Assembly (NCBI GenBank): GCA_031426355.1
Contig: JANPLD010000068.1
Coordinates: 62,001-126,000 of the forward strand
DNA from: JANPLD01 sp031426355
GTDB taxonomy: Bacteria; Pseudomonadota; Alphaproteobacteria; Rickettsiales; UBA8987
DNA: 64,000 bases
Reading direction: 5' to 3'
Position 1 is the first letter of the stretch, and every line of letters starts with the position of its first letter. The position numbers and the translations under genes were made by a program. Below are positions 24,039-33,264 of this stretch, piece after piece. The notes below the pieces were generated by a model, which saw nothing but the letters and a program-made list of their open reading frames with translations, had not been told where the DNA came from and ran no database searches.

Positions 24039-26719
24039 TAAGCTGCTTTTTTAAGGTGCTGCTTGGCTTTGATGGTTGCTTGCGCTGCTGCCAGGCGCGC
24101 TATAGGAACGCGGAATGGTGAGCATGAAACATAATTGAGTCCAACGTTATGACAGAACTCAATAGATGGCGGGTTGCCGCCATGTTCACCGCAGATACCA
24201 AGCTTGATATCCTTGCGCGTTTTCCTGCCCCTTTCAACTGCAAGCTCAATTAACTGGCCAACGCCTTCTACATCTAAAACCGCGAAGGGGTCTTTCTCGA
24301 ATAATCCCCTTTCAACATATTGCGGGATGAATGAACCGGAATCATCACGGGAAATTCCGAGAGTTGTTTGAGTTAAATCATTTGTTCCGAAGCTGAAGAA
24401 TTCTGCATGTTCTGCGATCTTATCAGCAACTAAAGCGGCTCTAGGAAGCTCTATCATAGTGCCAACGAGGTATTCGATCTTAGATTTTTTCTCAGCGAAA
24501 ACTTTCTGCGCAACTTCATCGATCAGGTTTTTCAGTATCTCTAATTCCCTTGCGTTTAGAACAAGCGGTATCATTATTTCAGGTAATACTTTTTTACCTT
24601 TTTTAGCAGTTTCAATTGCTGCTTCGAAAATAGCGCGGGCCTGCATCTCGTAAAGCTCAGGGTAAGTTATACCAAGCCTGCAACCACGGTGGCCTAACAT
24701 CGGGTTAGATTCATGAAGTTCTTTTGCGCGCGTTTTGATTTTCTCAACTGCAATTCCTGAAGCTTTTGAAACTTCGGCGAATTCAGAATCAGTATGTGGA
24801 AGGAATTCATGAAGAGGTGGATCTAGCAAGCGGATCGTTACTGGCAGACCTTCCATGATTTCAAATATATCTTCAAAATCTTTACGCTGGTATGGGAGAA
24901 GTTTAGTAATGGCTTTCCTTCTTTCATTTTCGTCATTAGCAACGATCATTTCGCGAATAGCGATGATACGGTCAGCATCAAAGAACATATGCTCTGTTCT
25001 GCAAAGGCCAATGCCTTCTGCGCCGAATTTACGGGCTGTTAGACAATCTTGTGGAGTTTCAGCATTTGTGCGTACTTTGAGGGTTCTGGTCTCATCAGCC
25101 CATTTCATCATGGTTTCGAACTCTGCTGACAATTCAGGATCAATCGTTGGCACCCTGCCTAAAATAACTTCGCCTGTGCTGCCATCGATCGTGATTATAT
25201 CACCTTCATTGATGGTTTTATTACCGACAGTGAATTTTTTTGCCTTGTAATCAATAGTTACCTGACCTGCTCCAGTAACGCATGGCCTGCCCATACCGCG
25301 GGCAACAACTGCCGCGTGGGATGTCATACCGCCGCGTGAAGTTAATATGCCTCTGGCAGCATTCATTCCGTGGATATCTTCAGGGCTGGTTTCAGCGCGA
25401 ACTAAAATTACCGCTTCTTCTTTTTTAGCATGTTCTTCAGCATCATTAGCGTTGAACACAACTTTACCGCATGCCGCTCCCGGGGAAGCAGGAAGACCTT
25501 TTGCGATAACATCTTTTTTCGCTTTAGGATCAAGCGTCGGGTGAAGTAATTTATCAAGTTCATCAGGGGATACGCGGAGGATAGCTTCATCTTTAGAGAT
25601 CAAACCTTCAGCAACCATATCAACTGCAATTTTGATAGAGGCTTTTGATGTACGTTTGCCATTACGCGTCTGAAGCATCCAGAGTTTTCCGTCTTCAACG
25701 GTAAATTCGATATCCTGCATGTCGCGGTAATGTTTCTCAAGTTTTTTGTATATGTCAACAAGCTGCGCGTAAACTTCAGGAAGGGATTCTTCCATCGCAG
25801 GGAGTTTGCTTTTCTGGGAATTTTTACCGGCGATAGTGATCTGCTGGGGAGTACGGATACCTGCAACAACATCTTCACCTTGGGCGTTAATTAAATATTC
25901 ACCGTAAAATGCTTTTTCGCCCGTTGACGGGTTACGAGTGAATGCAACGCCTGTCGCGCTGTTCTCACCAGTATTACCGAACACCATGGATTGCACGTTA
26001 ACTGCAGTTCCCCAGCTTTCTGGGATGTCATACATTCTGCGGTAAGTTATCGCGCGGTGGTTCATCCAGCTTGAGAATACTGCGCCAACTGCGCCCCATA
26101 ACTGTTCTTTAACATCCTGCGGGAATGGTTTTCCTGTTTCTTCCTGAACCTTCTTTTTAAATCTCAGAACGAGGTCTTTCAGATCATCAGCGTTAAGTTC
26201 AGTATCAAGGAATATGCCTTTATCCTGTTTTTTAAGATCAAGAATATCTTCAAATAAGTGCCTTTCAACTTCAAGGACGACATCAGAATACATCTGGATG
26301 AAGCGGCGGTATGAATCATATGCGAAACGAGGGTTGCCACTTTTGATCGCTAAACCTTCAACGGTTTCATCATTAAGACCAAGGTTTAATATCGTATCCA
26401 TCATCCCCGGCATTGAAGCGCGGGCGCCTGAACGGACAGAAACAAGAAGCGGATTGGTTTTATCACCAAATTTCTTACCGATAGTTTTTTCAATTGCAGC
26501 TATACCTTCAACAACCTGCTTTTCAAGGGCGTCAGGGTATTTGCGGTCATTTTTATAAAATTCCGTACATACTTCACTTGTGATAGTGAAACCGGGAGGA
26601 ACAGGCAGGCCAACCCTGCACATTTCAGCAAGGTTTGCACCTTTACCGCCGAGCAGGTTTTTCATTGAACCTTCGCCCTCAGCATTACCGTTACCGAACG
26701 TATATACCCATTTAGTCAT
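24038..26719 (-). CDS. ppdK: Pyruvate, phosphate dikinase
   Basis: An 893-residue enzyme that interconverts pyruvate, ATP and Pi with PEP, AMP and PPi. The N-terminal nucleotide-binding domain begins with GGKGANLAEMCRVGLPVPPG; the phosphohistidine domain has GGMTSHAAVVARGMGRPCV with the catalytic His; and the C-terminal PEP domain has GICGEHGGNPPSIEFC with the catalytic Cys-His region, plus GAEGIGLCRTEHMFF. The length is standard. In Rickettsiales it is a usual central-carbon enzyme that can run toward PEP or toward ATP. It is monocistronic, with the toxin-antitoxin pair divergent upstream. Confidence 0.97.
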   Translation of the reverse strand: MTKWVYTFGNGNAEGEGSMKNLLGGKGANLAEMCRVGLPVPPGFTITSEVCTEFYKNDRKYPDALEKQVVEGIAAIEKTIGKKFGDKTNPLLVSVRSGARASMPGMMDTILNLGLNDETVEGLAIKSGNPRFAYDSYRRFIQMYSDVVLEVERHLFEDILDLKKQDKGIFLDTELNADDLKDLVLRFKKKVQEETGKPFPQDVKEQLWGAVGAVFSSWMNHRAITYRRMYDIPESWGTAVNVQSMVFGNTGENSATGVAFTRNPSTGEKAFYGEYLINAQGEDVVAGIRTPQQITIAGKNSQKSKLPAMEESLPEVYAQLVDIYKKLEKHYRDMQDIEFTVEDGKLWMLQTRNGKRTSKASIKIAVDMVAEGLISKDEAILRVSPDELDKLLHPTLDPKAKKDVIAKGLPASPGAACGKVVFNANDAEEHAKKEEAVILVRAETSPEDIHGMNAARGILTSRGGMTSHAAVVARGMGRPCVTGAGQVTIDYKAKKFTVGNKTINEGDIITIDGSTGEVILGRVPTIDPELSAEFETMMKWADETRTLKVRTNAETPQDCLTARKFGAEGIGLCRTEHMFFDADRIIAIREMIVANDENERRKAITKLLPYQRKDFEDIFEIMEGLPVTIRLLDPPLHEFLPHTDSEFAEVSKASGIAVEKIKTRAKELHESNPMLGHRGCRLGITYPELYEMQARAIFEAAIETAKKGKKVLPEIMIPLVLNARELEILKNLIDEVAQKVFAEKKSKIEYLVGTMIELPRAALVADKIAEHAEFFSFGTNDLTQTTLGISRDDSGSFIPQYVERGLFEKDPFAVLDVEGVGQLIELAVERGRKTRKDIKLGICGEHGGNPPSIEFCHNVGLNYVSCSPFRVPIARLAAAQATIKAKQHLKKAA

Positions 26720-26810
26720 GGTGGATAATCCTTTATGTTGGAATTTGCCGCCCTTTTATTGGATTTCTGCCAATATTTCAATAAGAAAGTTGGCCTTGTG
26801 AAATAGTGTA

Positions 26811-26848
26811 ATATATGGTATTATTAGTATTATAAATAATATACGTAT
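26811..26848 (+). promoter_or_regulatory. Probable autoregulatory operator and promoter of the RelBE-type pair
   Basis: An imperfect inverted repeat, ATATGGTATTATT and AATAATATACGTAT, centred near 26830, lies immediately before the antitoxin ATG at 26850 and contains TATAAT/TATTAT-like sequence. Ribbon-helix-helix antitoxins usually bind such palindromes over their own promoter. The assignment rests on position and symmetry only. Confidence 0.4.
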
Positions 26849-26849
26849 T

Positions 26850-27068
26850 ATGACTTTATCAGTAAAATTAGGCGATGATATTGAGAATAGATTAAGTGAA
26901 CTCGCCGATATAACGGGCCGTACTAAAACCTATTATATAAAAAAAGCGGTGCTAGAAATGCTTGAGGACATGGAAGATATTTATATTACAGAAAAAAGAA
27001 TTGAAAATAAAAGTGAAAAAATCTGGTCAATGAAAGAAATAGAGGCTGAACTTGACCTGGCGCATTGA
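26850..27068 (+). CDS. RelB/ParD-like ribbon-helix-helix antitoxin
   Basis: A 72-residue protein starting TLSVKLGDDIENRLSELA, the beta strand and first helix of a ribbon-helix-helix DNA-binding fold, followed by GRTKTYYIKKAVLEMLEDME for the second helix. The acidic C-terminal part (WSMKEIEAELDLAH) would wrap and neutralise the toxin. It overlaps the downstream toxin gene by 17 bases, the usual antitoxin-first arrangement. It is likely to repress its own promoter through the palindrome just upstream. Confidence 0.88.
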   Translation: MTLSVKLGDDIENRLSELADITGRTKTYYIKKAVLEMLEDMEDIYITEKRIENKSEKIWSMKEIEAELDLAH

Positions 27069-27321
27069 ATGGAAAGAGAGTGCAAGAAAAGAGCTTAGAA
27101 AACTGAATAAACAAGCTCAGTCACAGATAATTTCCTATTTAAAAGAATCTATAGAAAAATCTGATAATCCTAAAAATTTTGGCAAGCCACTTGTAGGAAA
27201 TTTAAAAGGATTGTGGAGATATAGAATTGGTGATTATCGGGCAGTGTGCCAAATACAGGATGAAAAAATTACTGTTTTAGTTGTAAGAATCGCCCATAGA
27301 AAAGAGGTTTATGATAACTAG
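27052..27321 (+). CDS. RelE/ParE-superfamily toxin
   Basis: An 89-residue protein: TWRIEWKESARKELRKLNKQ at the N-terminus, GNLKGLWRYRIGDYRAVCQI in the core and VLVVRIAHRKEVYD at the end. These match RelE-type toxins, where the basic and aromatic residues cut mRNA on the ribosome (the GDYR core and the C-terminal HR-x-x-x-Y are the typical active-site region). It lies between ppdK and glyS, and its stop overlaps the convergent glyS stop by 4 bases. It is probably an acquired addiction module inserted between housekeeping genes. Confidence 0.88.
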   Translation: MTWRIEWKESARKELRKLNKQAQSQIISYLKESIEKSDNPKNFGKPLVGNLKGLWRYRIGDYRAVCQIQDEKITVLVVRIAHRKEVYDN

Positions 27322-29387
27322 ATCTTATCAAAAGCGCAGACACTTTCAAATATGGCAACTATAAGGGATGAAAGACGAAGGCGGTTCTCACGGAGTTTTT
27401 TGTCAGGAGCATTTATCATAGTGTTATCGAAGAAGTTATTTATGTAGCCCGCAAGTTCAGTTAGTGTTTTGAGAGAATCAGCAAATTTGCCTGATTTTTC
27501 GAAATCAGCTATTTCATCATATGATTTTTCAAGCATCTCAAACAAGAATTTTTCTGAGCCTTCAATAAGCCCTGATTTTGAAGGTTTTGCAGGGTATTTC
27601 TGCTTGTCTTTATTTTCTTCAATTGAGAGGATATTCTTTGCCCTTTTGTAAGCATCGATAGATTCCATACCATCTTTAGTGCTCGCGAACTGAGAGAAAA
27701 TAATTATCTTCTGACGGAGCTCATAAATATTCAGTTCACCTACATATTCCAGAATTGCGTTGATTATATCCTGTCTGAAATTATCATTCTTAAACTGGAA
27801 TTTCAGCCTGTCTGCGAAAAAGAAGGATATTTCTTCTGATAAAGCATCTTTATCAATTTCCCTCAGGGTAGTCGATGGCAGCAGTTTCACTGCTTTTTTT
27901 ATGTAAGATAATAGCTCGAACGATATTTTGTTTTCCAGAATTATCCTAATAATACCTAGCGCCAAGCGGCGTAATGCGAACGGGTCTTTAGAGCCGGTCG
28001 CCCTTTCCCCGCCTGCATAAAGCGCGACAAGAGAATCAATTTTATCGGCAAGCGCAACTATAACTGAAGTTGAATTTTTTGGTACGTTATCATTAGGGCC
28101 TTGCGGCTTATAATGGTCACGAATTGCCTCGGCAACCTCTTTAGCTTCGCCACTAGCAAGGGCGTAATAATAACCCATTAAACCCTGAAGTTCAGGGAAT
28201 TCGCCCACCATGTCAGTGGCCAGATCAGCTTTTGCGAGTTTGGCGGCATGGGAAATTATATCTTTATGTTCAGGCGCTAACTCTTTAGCTATCTCATAAG
28301 AAAGTTTTGAAATGCGCTCAACTTTGTCACCTATCGTTCCAACTTTATTGTGAAAAACTATGCCGGATAATTTTGGTATGAAATTGCGGAGACCCTTCTC
28401 CTTATCGGTGCGGAAGAAGAATTCAGCATCTGAAAGTCTTGCGCGGACGACCTTCTGGTTACCTTCAACGATCTTTATCCCGCCATCTTTAGTCTTATTA
28501 TTTGAGACCAGGATAAAATATGGAGAAAGGTTCCCTTCCCTGTCAACAAGGTTAAAATATTTCTGGTTAGTGCGTATGGTGCTGACAAGAACTTCCTTCG
28601 GAAGGCTCATGAATTTATTCTCAATAGTTCCAAGCAGGATAACAGGATATTCAACTAGGCCTGTTACTTCATTCACTAAGTTTTCGTCATCTATCAAACT
28701 CAGGTTATTATCATTTGCTATCTTGGTAACATTTTCAAAAATGAATTTTTTTCTCTTTTCATTATCTGCAATGACATATCTTTTTTCGAGATCGGAAATA
28801 AACTGATCAAAATTCTGTATCCTGAAACTATCGGGAGCTAAAAATCTGTGGCCAAAGCTTATATCATTTGCCACAATATGCCCGAATTCTATTGGCAATA
28901 TCTCACCGCCAAATATACATGCAATATTTCTTACCGGGCGTACCCAGCGAATTCTATACTCACCCCAACGCATGGATTTAGGCCAGGAAAAGTTATTTAG
29001 AATATCTTCAAGAAGTTCCTTTAATATTTCCTTCGTTGGCTTACCTTTAGTGCGAACTATCGCAAAGTAAAAATCCCCCTTTGGGGTGTTTTTTACTGTT
29101 AATTGGTCTTTACGAAGACCGGTAGAACGAAGGAACCCATCAAGCGCGTTAGCATCTGCATCAGTGCGCGGACCTTTTCTTTCGGTAACAGAATCCTCCT
29201 GGGTGAGTGACAGACCTTCAGCAAATAAAATAAGCCTTCTAGGAGTTACAAAACATTTGCAGTGCTGATAGAACAAATTGAGGGATTTTAACTTTCCTTC
29301 AAAAGAATTTTTAAGTTGTTCAGCCGCATTCAGCTGCATTCTGGCAGGTATCTCTTCAGAAAGTATTTCAAATATTAATTGCGCCAC
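27318..29387 (-). CDS. glyS: Glycyl-tRNA synthetase beta subunit
   Basis: A 689-residue protein, normal for the bacterial alpha2-beta2 GlyRS. It starts LIFEILSEEIPARMQ, with VTPRRLILFAEGL and KSMRWGEYRIRWVRPVRNI further on, the HD-like DMVGEFPELQGLMGYYYA, and GERATGSKDPFALRRLALG, all diagnostic of GlyS. The beta subunit binds tRNA; the catalytic alpha subunit (glyQ) is not in this window and is not next door, since panD lies immediately upstream. Confidence 0.96.
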   Translation of the reverse strand: MAQLIFEILSEEIPARMQLNAAEQLKNSFEGKLKSLNLFYQHCKCFVTPRRLILFAEGLSLTQEDSVTERKGPRTDADANALDGFLRSTGLRKDQLTVKNTPKGDFYFAIVRTKGKPTKEILKELLEDILNNFSWPKSMRWGEYRIRWVRPVRNIACIFGGEILPIEFGHIVANDISFGHRFLAPDSFRIQNFDQFISDLEKRYVIADNEKRKKFIFENVTKIANDNNLSLIDDENLVNEVTGLVEYPVILLGTIENKFMSLPKEVLVSTIRTNQKYFNLVDREGNLSPYFILVSNNKTKDGGIKIVEGNQKVVRARLSDAEFFFRTDKEKGLRNFIPKLSGIVFHNKVGTIGDKVERISKLSYEIAKELAPEHKDIISHAAKLAKADLATDMVGEFPELQGLMGYYYALASGEAKEVAEAIRDHYKPQGPNDNVPKNSTSVIVALADKIDSLVALYAGGERATGSKDPFALRRLALGIIRIILENKISFELLSYIKKAVKLLPSTTLREIDKDALSEEISFFFADRLKFQFKNDNFRQDIINAILEYVGELNIYELRQKIIIFSQFASTKDGMESIDAYKRAKNILSIEENKDKQKYPAKPSKSGLIEGSEKFLFEMLEKSYDEIADFEKSGKFADSLKTLTELAGYINNFFDNTMINAPDKKLRENRLRLSSLIVAIFESVCAFDKI

Positions 29388-29410
29388 AGCTTACTGAAAA
29401 CTTCGTTGTT

Positions 29411-29767
29411 TTAACTTTTTCTTTTAACTTTGTTATTCTCATCTACCAGAACAACACTTGGTTTATGCTTTGATACTTGCAAACTATCAATAGAGCAATA
29501 GGCACAGATAATTACCAGATCACCCGCACTTGCTTTATGCGCGGCAGAACCACGGATCGAGATTATTCCGCTTCCGCGTTCTTCAGGTATCGCGTAAGTA
29601 GTAAGGCGCTCACCATTAGTGATGTTGTAAATATCAACCTGTTCCCAGTGAGTTATGCCAACCTCATCAAGGAGGTTCTGGTCAATACCGACGGAGCCTT
29701 CATAATGGAGGTTGCAATCTGTTACGGTTGCACGGTGGATCTTTGATTTAAGTAAATTAACTAACAT
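29411..29767 (-). CDS. panD: Aspartate 1-decarboxylase proenzyme
   Basis: A 118-residue protein, exactly the usual size. PanD makes beta-alanine from aspartate for pantothenate and CoA. The self-cleavage site is intact: Gly24-Ser25 in HYEGSVGID, where Ser25 becomes the pyruvoyl group. Other conserved residues are in NITNGERLTTYAI and GSAAHKASAGDLVII. It lies 23 bases upstream of glyS and may share its transcript. Presence of panD suggests at least partial CoA precursor synthesis. Confidence 0.95.
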   Translation of the reverse strand: MLVNLLKSKIHRATVTDCNLHYEGSVGIDQNLLDEVGITHWEQVDIYNITNGERLTTYAIPEERGSGIISIRGSAAHKASAGDLVIICAYCSIDSLQVSKHKPSVVLVDENNKVKRKS

Positions 29768-29844
29768 TGTTACTATATAGGTGCGCTAATATATTTTTCA
29801 GCGCGCTTTTACAGCTAAATTATAAAATTTTCAATTGAAAAGGA

Positions 29845-30204
29845 TTAGATGAACAGATCGATCAGTGAACCTGACTGTTTTGAAAACCCCGTGCCTGCAA
29901 GAAGGCTCAAGGCAGGATCAGCGCTAGAGTCGCTATCATTATTGGAAAATAGCTGACGAAGGCTGGCAATACTTGCAAATAATTTATCGGCATCTTTTCC
30001 CGTAACATTATCTTTTACGAATTTTTCTAAACCGGCCAGCGTATCAGTTTGTGTTGATATAAGGCTTGAAGTTGAAAGACTGGAAGCATTAAACAAGGAG
30101 TTGGTTATATCCTGAGTTCCAGTAAGCAGATCATATACGCCAACTTTGCTGTTGGCGGCATTGGTACCGAATAATGTACCTATCTGATTTACGTTTAGTG
30201 ACAT
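29845..30204 (-). CDS. Small protein of unknown function (119 aa)
   Basis: A 119-residue protein rich in Ser, Asn, Leu and Thr. It has no signal peptide and no membrane helix. The N-terminus and C-terminus (SKQSGSLIDLFI) flank a run of short Ser-rich segments (SSLSTSSLIST), and there is an amphipathic stretch around residues 55-90. The composition resembles secreted or surface-assembly proteins such as flagellar accessory factors, but I recognise no family. It stands alone between panD (77 bases away) and a divergent M48-like gene. Confidence 0.6.
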   Translation of the reverse strand: MSLNVNQIGTLFGTNAANSKVGVYDLLTGTQDITNSLFNASSLSTSSLISTQTDTLAGLEKFVKDNVTGKDADKLFASIASLRQLFSNNDSDSSADPALSLLAGTGFSKQSGSLIDLFI

Positions 30205-30309
30205 AATTTGACCTATAGCCCTATTATACTCTCTTTAAAGGGGTTGGTCAAATTTATTATATTTCAATGAGTTACTCAGTTAACGAAGTTTTAATGCTTT
30301 TGTGTTAAT

Positions 30310-31080
30310 ATGTTAGCTATGAATAACAATATTAACATTTCTGATAATTTTGACCCAACTGGAATTGACTTGGACAGGTTAGGAAGAATTCATTACCAAG
30401 CCTATCAGTTGGTTACAAAGTATTTAGATAAAAATGGACTTCCCAGAATTGATAAGAGGGAAATCCTTTTGGAAGATTATAAACATGGAGGCGAGTCACA
30501 TGGTGGGAAAATTTCCCTATCAATTAATTTTAAAGAAGCAAATGACGAAAAGTTTCTATTTAGACTTGTACACGAGTATGTTCATGAACTTAACAGCAAA
30601 CCATATACAAATGCCTTCACATATGAAAACATTATACATAATGTAAATAGGTTTTTACACAAAGCTAGTATAGCTACAGGCTTTTCAAGTTTTTTATCTG
30701 GAATTGCTGCAACGGCTTCAGGATTTGATAATGTTCCTATGTGCATAGTATTTGCTGCATCTACTATCTTGACTGCTGCTTCTCACATTTTTGAAAAAAA
30801 GCGTTTACCACAAATATGTGGAAAAATGGAACTCAGAACTGATGCACTTGCAGTAGAAATAATTGATAACCCAGAAACTTTAATCAAAGCTCATTTACCT
30901 ATACCAGAAAAACTAAATCAATATTTATTTTCAGATAGTAAGCCTGATTTTGAGAATATAAATATTTATTATAATGAAATCCTTAAACAACAACCAAACT
31001 TACGAAAGATAGATCCCGAATATGCTTTTTCTCCAGCAACCCGAATAAAGAATATTATAAATGTAGCTTCAAGCAATTGA
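30310..31080 (+). CDS. M48-like zinc metallopeptidase with two membrane segments
   Basis: A 256-residue protein. The pattern fits a divergent M48 (HtpX/Ste24-type) peptidase: the zinc motif HEYVH at residues 88-92 in RLVHEYVHEL, two hydrophobic segments at about 121-138 and 142-160, and then ELRTD at 174-178 in MELRTDALAVEII, the E-x-x-x-D third-ligand motif of M48. The N-terminal membrane helices of HtpX are absent, so it is shorter than the family norm. A role in membrane protein turnover, or as a secreted or host-directed protease, are both possible. An alternative ATG lies three codons in. It stands alone, convergent with nrdB. Confidence 0.6.
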   Translation: MLAMNNNINISDNFDPTGIDLDRLGRIHYQAYQLVTKYLDKNGLPRIDKREILLEDYKHGGESHGGKISLSINFKEANDEKFLFRLVHEYVHELNSKPYTNAFTYENIIHNVNRFLHKASIATGFSSFLSGIAATASGFDNVPMCIVFAASTILTAASHIFEKKRLPQICGKMELRTDALAVEIIDNPETLIKAHLPIPEKLNQYLFSDSKPDFENINIYYNEILKQQPNLRKIDPEYAFSPATRIKNIINVASSN

Positions 31081-31116
31081 GGAGAAAAAACCGCGAGCCA
31101 TATAATTCTTTGTTAA

Positions 31117-32085
31117 TTAAAAAGCCTCGAAAGCATCTTCCCAAGTTCCCTGAGTTGCAGCCTTGGTATATTCTGTTACGCGGTTCTCGAAGAAGTTTGC
31201 GTGTTCTACACCGTTAAGGATCTCATCCATCCATGGAAGCGGATTTCTGCTGGTGCCATACATAGGTTGAAGTTCAAGCTGCATTAACCTTCTATCTGCG
31301 ATATAGCGGAGGTAATTTTTTACATCTTTAGATGTTAAGCCTTGGATCGAGCCTTCGATATTAAATGCCAGATCAACAAACGCGTCTTCATGGGTAATTA
31401 TCGTGTCGCAGATCTTATATAATCTTTTGTTGAGTTCTTCGCGGTCGATCTCCGGATTTTCTTTTACGAAAGTATGGAATAACCTGATGATGGAATTAGT
31501 GTGAAGTGATTCATCACGAACAGACCATGTAACAATCTGCCCCATTCCTTTCATTTTACCGAAGCGAGGGAAGTTCATGAGTATCGCGAATGAACCGAAT
31601 AATTGCAGGCCTTCTGTGAAGGCACCGAACGCTGCAAGAGTAGTTGCTATATTAATGTTTGAATCAACATTGAACTGCTGCATGTAATCATATTTATCTT
31701 TCATTTCCTTATATTTCAGGAACTCAGAATACATAGTTTCAGGCATCCCCACGGTATCGATCAAGTGAGAATAAGCATCAATATGAATAGTTTCCATATT
31801 AGAAAATGCTGCGAGCATCATCTGAATTTCAGTTGGCTGAAATACGCGGGAATAGTGCCTCATGTAACAGTTATTCACTTCGATATCTGCTTGCGTGAAG
31901 AAACGGAATATCTGCGTAAGAAGTTGTTTTTCTTGCGGAGTAAGATTATTTTTCCAGTCTTTTACGTCATCGCCCATTGGCACTTCTTCAGGGAGCCAGT
32001 GGATACGCTGCTGCGTCAACCATGCTTCATATGCCCAAGGATAGTTGAATGGTTTGAATATTGGTTCTGCTTTTAAGAGTGACAT
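31117..32085 (-). CDS. nrdB: Ribonucleoside-diphosphate reductase subunit beta (class I)
   Basis: A 322-residue R2 protein. The iron and radical residues can be aligned with the E. coli subunit: an Asp in TQADIEVNN, Glu and His in METIHIDAYSHL with the radical tyrosine four residues after the His, and Glu/His in WSVRDESLHTNS. It generates the tyrosyl radical used by NrdA to reduce ribonucleotides. nrdA is not in this window. The C-terminus (TWEDAFEAF) is the peptide that docks on the large subunit. A short inverted repeat follows in the gap upstream. Confidence 0.95.
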   Translation of the reverse strand: MSLLKAEPIFKPFNYPWAYEAWLTQQRIHWLPEEVPMGDDVKDWKNNLTPQEKQLLTQIFRFFTQADIEVNNCYMRHYSRVFQPTEIQMMLAAFSNMETIHIDAYSHLIDTVGMPETMYSEFLKYKEMKDKYDYMQQFNVDSNINIATTLAAFGAFTEGLQLFGSFAILMNFPRFGKMKGMGQIVTWSVRDESLHTNSIIRLFHTFVKENPEIDREELNKRLYKICDTIITHEDAFVDLAFNIEGSIQGLTSKDVKNYLRYIADRRLMQLELQPMYGTSRNPLPWMDEILNGVEHANFFENRVTEYTKAATQGTWEDAFEAF

Positions 32086-32093
32086 AAAATCCT

Positions 32094-32143
32094 AGAGTTT
32101 AGTGGTTAGAATTTAGTGGTCAGAAAACTAACTACTAAACTCT
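32094..32143. repeat. Intergenic inverted repeat between nrdB and glycosyltransferase
   Basis: AGAGTTTAGTGGTTAG (32094-32109) pairs with CTAACTACTAAACTCT (32128-32143) with one mismatch. The spacer again contains TTTAGTGGT-like units, so the element is built of short repeated words. The right arm includes the stop codon of the glycosyltransferase gene. There is no T run, so a simple terminator is less likely than a structured mRNA end or a small interspersed repeat. Confidence 0.55.
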
Positions 32144-33134
32144 AATTACTATTTACTAAATCAACCATATCTTGTGTAATATTTTTTGAGTTATACAACA
32201 TATGGTATTTATTCCAACCTTTTTCTGCGATCAGATTTCTCTTCCCTTTATCTATTGTAAACTTCTGTATCTTTTCTGCAAGGTCTTCCCATTCACTATA
32301 ATACACCGCTTCAACATCTGGCTCAAACATGGTTTGCAGCTGAGTTTTTTCGTGGATGATAGTAAGCAGGCCATTACCAAATATCTGCGCGATCCTGTCA
32401 GAGGAATAAAGTGGCGGCTGATAAATATCTTCCACAAATTGCGGAAGATTTAAACCAGTATGGCACTTACGCATTTCGTCTAAATATTTCTGGCCGTAAG
32501 TAATATCCTTTCCCCATAAACCAAGAACATTGAATTTCACTTCGGGAAGATTTGTTTTCACGTAATGCAGGGTTGGTGTCCGGTAATCACCGCGACCACC
32601 AAAAAATATATCATATTCATGATCGGTTTTTTCAAAGCCTTTACCAGTATCTATTGAGCTATCAACCGGATTTGGAATGTAGGAAACTTTTAATTCAGGA
32701 TTTACTTTTTTAAAATCATTTAGCTGGTCGCCGGAAGTTGTAAGAAATAATGCATCTAAAACCGCGGCACGTTCGAGCAGATATTTTTTTATATGCTCAA
32801 CCCATAACGCGTCGACATTTATTTCTGCGATCTTTATATTTTTATTTTCTTCCCTGATGATCTGTAGCGTCTCATTTCTTATCATGTCACAATGAGAAAG
32901 AAAAATAATTTCAGGTTTTAATTCCCGAACAGTTTTAATAAGTTTTTTATTTACTGAATTCTCGGAACCAAAACGCGATTTAAAAAAACCTTCCTGCCTT
33001 GCAAGATCACGATTTGAAAATTGGTATACGGAATGGTTATTTCTGATGAGGCCGAAATAGAATTTATAATCACAATTATAAAACTGGTGATAATTTTTCT
33101 TATATCCGAAATTTCCTACAAATAATATCTTCAC
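32142..33134 (-). CDS. Glycosyltransferase, GT-B type with CgeB-like C-terminal domain
   Basis: A 330-residue protein. It begins with ILFVGNFGYKKNY, a Rossmann-like first strand, and has the pattern of a GT-B glycosyltransferase: IIFLSHCDMIR in the N-terminal half, YIPNPVDSS at the domain junction, DIFFGGRGDYRTP, and in the C-terminal half LNLPQFVEDIYQPPLYSSDR followed by IAQIFGNGLLTIIHEK, similar to CgeB/YkvP-like glycosyltransferase domains. The donor and acceptor are not known; surface polysaccharide is likely. It lies downstream of a terminator, so should have its own promoter. Confidence 0.8.
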   Translation of the reverse strand: MKILFVGNFGYKKNYHQFYNCDYKFYFGLIRNNHSVYQFSNRDLARQEGFFKSRFGSENSVNKKLIKTVRELKPEIIFLSHCDMIRNETLQIIREENKNIKIAEINVDALWVEHIKKYLLERAAVLDALFLTTSGDQLNDFKKVNPELKVSYIPNPVDSSIDTGKGFEKTDHEYDIFFGGRGDYRTPTLHYVKTNLPEVKFNVLGLWGKDITYGQKYLDEMRKCHTGLNLPQFVEDIYQPPLYSSDRIAQIFGNGLLTIIHEKTQLQTMFEPDVEAVYYSEWEDLAEKIQKFTIDKGKRNLIAEKGWNKYHMLYNSKNITQDMVDLVNSN

Positions 33135-33201
33135 AACTTCGTTGATTTTGTTTTCTTAGAGAAAATATAGGAAATAAAAATTATCTACACAAAATAAAGC
33201 A

Positions 33202-33233
33202 TAAAAAAAGGCCCGGGAAATATCCTCGGGCCT
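33202..33233 (-). terminator. Rho-independent terminator after the H1-like gene
   Basis: AGGCCCG (33209-33215) pairs with CGGGCCT (33227-33233), giving a strong 7-bp GC stem with an 11-base loop. It is followed on the minus strand by a run of seven T residues (33203-33209 on the plus strand are A). It ends the transcript of the small lysine-rich gene at 33265-33354. Confidence 0.85.
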
Positions 33234-33264
33234 GTATATGTTTAAGAACCAGTAGAGCTCTTAA

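Noticed and set aside
24855..26558. Long plus-strand frames opposite ppdK (131 and 114 codons)
   Set aside because: They are shadows of the ppdK codon pattern; the ppdK protein is conserved throughout.
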